Shown: piece after piece, positions 31,673 to 33,349 of the stretch
How the letters are laid out: the number at the start of each line of letters is the position of its first letter
Numbering within the stretch: the first letter of the stretch is position 1
NCBI RefSeq assembly: GCF_024124745.1
Contig: NZ_JAMXRU010000024.1
Coordinates: forward strand, 1-33,349
Reading direction: 5' to 3'
From: Aeromicrobium sp. CnD17-E
GTDB taxonomy: Bacteria > Actinomycetota > Actinomycetes > Propionibacteriales > Nocardioidaceae
DNA: 33,349 bases
Position numbers and translations under genes: made by a program
The notes under the pieces: model-generated
The model's input: the letters and a program-made list of their open reading frames with translations, nothing else
What the model was told of the DNA's origin: nothing
Database searches by the model: none

Positions 31673-32706
31673 GCGGGGACACCTGCCTTCGCGCGGGAGG
31701 GGGTCGTGCGGCGGGCCGCGAGCGTGCTGCGGACCTGCGGGGACTGCAGCAGGCAGACCGCGATCACGGCGACGGCCTTGAACAGGTAGTTCGTCTCCGC
31801 CGGGATGCCGATGCTGGGGATGGTCGTCGCGAGGGTCTGGATGAACAGCGCCCCGACGAACGTGCCGGCCAGCGAGAACCGGCCGCCGGCGAGCGACGTG
31901 CCGCCGATGACGACGGCGAGGATCGCGTCGAGCTCGATCCAGAGGCCGGCGTTGTTGGCGTCGGCCGCGCTCGTGTTCGAGGCGATCATCAGGCCGGCGA
32001 CCCCGGCGCAGAACGCGGCGAACACGTAGACGGTCCAGATGATCGTGCGGCTGCGGACCCCGGCCAGCCGGCTGGCCTCGGGGTTGATGCCGACGGCCTC
32101 GATGAGCATGCCGAGCGCGGTGCGTCGGGTCAGGAGCGCCGTGGCCGCGAAGACCGCCAGCGCGACGAGGACCGCCACCGGCACGGCCAGGAAGAAGCCG
32201 GCGCCGATCAGCTTGAACGTCGGGTTCGTGACCGTGGTGATCTGCCCGTCGGTGACGAGCATCGCCAGCCCGCGGCCCGCGGTCATGAGCACCAGCGTCG
32301 CGATGATCGGCTGGATGCCCAGCACGGAGACGAGGAAGCCGTTCCAGAGGCCGAGCAGGACGGCGACGGCGAGCGCCGTCGTCATCGCGACGATCGCCGT
32401 GCCGGCGGCGGACTCCTGGTTCGAGCCCGCGATCTGCACGCAGGCCACCGCCCCGGAGATCGCGGCGATCGCACCCACCGAGAGGTCGATGCCGCGGGTC
32501 GCGATGACGAGGGTCATGCCGAGCGCGACGAGCAGGACCGGGGCGCCGTTGCGCAGGATGTCGATGACGCTCCCGTAGAGCCGACCGTCCTGCAGACGCA
32601 CCGACAGGAAGCCGGGGTTGACGACGACGTTGAGTGCCACGAGGGCGAGCAGGGCCACGACGGGCCACACGAGAGAGCTGCGCAGGAGCGCACGGACGTC
32701 AGGCAC
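31669..32706 (-). CDS. Sugar ABC transporter permease (YtfT-like)
   Basis: A 345-residue membrane permease, partner of the YjfF-like one. VALGMTLVIATRGIDLSVGA is the family motif; GIQPIIATLVLMTAGRGLAM and NPEASRLAGVRSRTIIWTVY follow the same order as in the partner. It resembles E. coli YtfT. The start is the GTG at 32706, with GAGGAGG several bases upstream; it overlaps the ATPase gene stop by 8 bp. Confidence 0.92.
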   Translation of the reverse strand: MPDVRALLRSSLVWPVVALLALVALNVVVNPGFLSVRLQDGRLYGSVIDILRNGAPVLLVALGMTLVIATRGIDLSVGAIAAISGAVACVQIAGSNQESAAGTAIVAMTTALAVAVLLGLWNGFLVSVLGIQPIIATLVLMTAGRGLAMLVTDGQITTVTNPTFKLIGAGFFLAVPVAVLVALAVFAATALLTRRTALGMLIEAVGINPEASRLAGVRSRTIIWTVYVFAAFCAGVAGLMIASNTSAADANNAGLWIELDAILAVVIGGTSLAGGRFSLAGTFVGALFIQTLATTIPSIGIPAETNYLFKAVAVIAVCLLQSPQVRSTLAARRTTPSRAKAGVPA

Positions 32707-33349
32707 GGGGAGCCTCCTCGGAGTCGGGCACGACCTCGAGCGCCACGGCGGACTCGCCGGCGCCCGCGATGGTGCGGAGCACGTCGGAGACCTCGAGTCC
32801 GTCGTTGACCTGCTCGGCCACCTTGCGACGGTCGCGCATGACGACGACGCGGTCGGCGAGCCGCAGGACCTCCTCGAGCTCCGCGGAGATGAACACGACC
32901 GCCATCCCGTCGGCGGCCAGCTCGGCGACGAGCTGCTGGATCTGCGCCTTCGCGCCCACGTCGATGCCGCGGGTGGGCTCGTCGAGCACCAGGAGCCGCG
33001 GCTCGGTGATCAGCCAGCGGGCGAGCAGCACCTTCTGCTGGTTGCCGCCGCTGAGGTTGCGCATGAGGGCGTTCGGGTCGGCCGGCCGGATGTCGAGGGC
33101 CTCGATGTAGCGGCGGACGAGCTCGTCCTTGGTGCGCTGCGGCACGGGGCGCAGCCAGCCACGCGTCGCCTGCAGCGCGAGGATCATGTTGTCGGCGACG
33201 GTCAGGTCGCCGACGACGCCCTCGGCCCGCCGGTCCTCGCTGGAGAACGCGACGCCGGCGTCGATGGCCTGGCGCGGGGAGCGCCAGGGGCGGGTCCGGC
33301 CGCGGACCTGCACCTCGCCGCGGTCGGCGGCGTCGGCGCCCACCAGCAG
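32699..33349 (-). CDS. Sugar ABC transporter ATP-binding protein (5' part outside window)
   Basis: The last 216 codons of a tandem-domain sugar ATPase (YtfR/RbsA/AraG type). The second nucleotide-binding domain is seen: SSEDRRAEGVVGDLTVADNM, the ABC signature LSGGNQQKVLLARW, Walker B LLVLDEPTRGID and the H-loop region AVVFISAELEEVLRLADRVV. FISAELEE has Ala-Glu where a switch histidine is usual in other ABC ATPases, as is common in second domains of this family. The frame is open through the right edge. It belongs with the two permeases; the binding protein is expected upstream. Confidence 0.93.
   Translation of the reverse strand: MLVGADAADRGEVQVRGRTRPWRSPRQAIDAGVAFSSEDRRAEGVVGDLTVADNMILALQATRGWLRPVPQRTKDELVRRYIEALDIRPADPNALMRNLSGGNQQKVLLARWLITEPRLLVLDEPTRGIDVGAKAQIQQLVAELAADGMAVVFISAELEEVLRLADRVVVMRDRRKVAEQVNDGLEVSDVLRTIAGAGESAVALEVVPDSEEAPRA

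Overview
The window comes from a high-GC actinobacterium. Codons end almost always in G or C, many genes overlap by the 4-bp ATGA arrangement, and several families are typical of Actinomycetota (SigE-type sigma factor, PaaX regulator, DUF2277, the luciferase-like monooxygenase/FMN reductase pair, a DUF6338-like membrane protein). I cannot fix the genus. No phage, plasmid, insertion sequence or CRISPR array is visible. It reads as ordinary chromosome with a few unusual intergenic structures.

Left part (1-2791, minus strand): a tightly overlapping operon for flavin/heme electron transfer. It encodes a small exported Ser/Gly-rich protein, an ApbE-type FMN transferase carrying an in-frame hexapeptide repeat, a ferric-reductase-like heme membrane protein, and a NuoF-like flavoprotein that runs off the left edge. 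A GlcD-type FAD oxidase (2923-4275, plus) and an AAA ATPase with a DUF234-like C-terminus preceded by an AT-rich palindrome (4457-5881, plus) follow.

5922-10206: an AidB-like acyl-CoA dehydrogenase diverges from a PaaX-family regulator across a symmetric palindrome. A tautomerase and a hypothetical gene follow, then a short interval holding a second copy of the tautomerase 3' end. 10207-13135 (minus): a SigE-family sigma factor with a membrane-anchored propeller-like partner, then a stand-alone YidC with a small membrane protein upstream. 13579-14540 (minus): a DUF6338-like membrane protein and tRNA-Ser(CGA).

14619-25035: housekeeping and catabolic genes. These are a nucleoside/phosphoribulokinase-type kinase, a MalY/PatB-type aminotransferase, a small membrane protein, an M19 dipeptidase, an acyl-CoA synthetase, a propeller-like hypothetical, a membrane-anchored alpha/beta hydrolase, DUF2277, the flavin monooxygenase/reductase pair and the tRNA adenosine deaminase TadA.

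25036-25709 has no convincing gene. It is a roughly 610-bp imperfect inverted duplication with 31-bp tandem repeats at both ends and a near-perfect 56-bp palindrome in the middle. This is the most unusual structure in the window.

25710-33349 (minus): one long L-arabinose operon that enters from the right edge. Its order is sugar ABC ATPase (partial), two permeases, LacI regulator, araB, araD, araA. The transporter imports a pentose or furanose sugar, AraA, AraB and AraD convert L-arabinose to D-xylulose 5-phosphate, and the regulator is encoded inside the operon.
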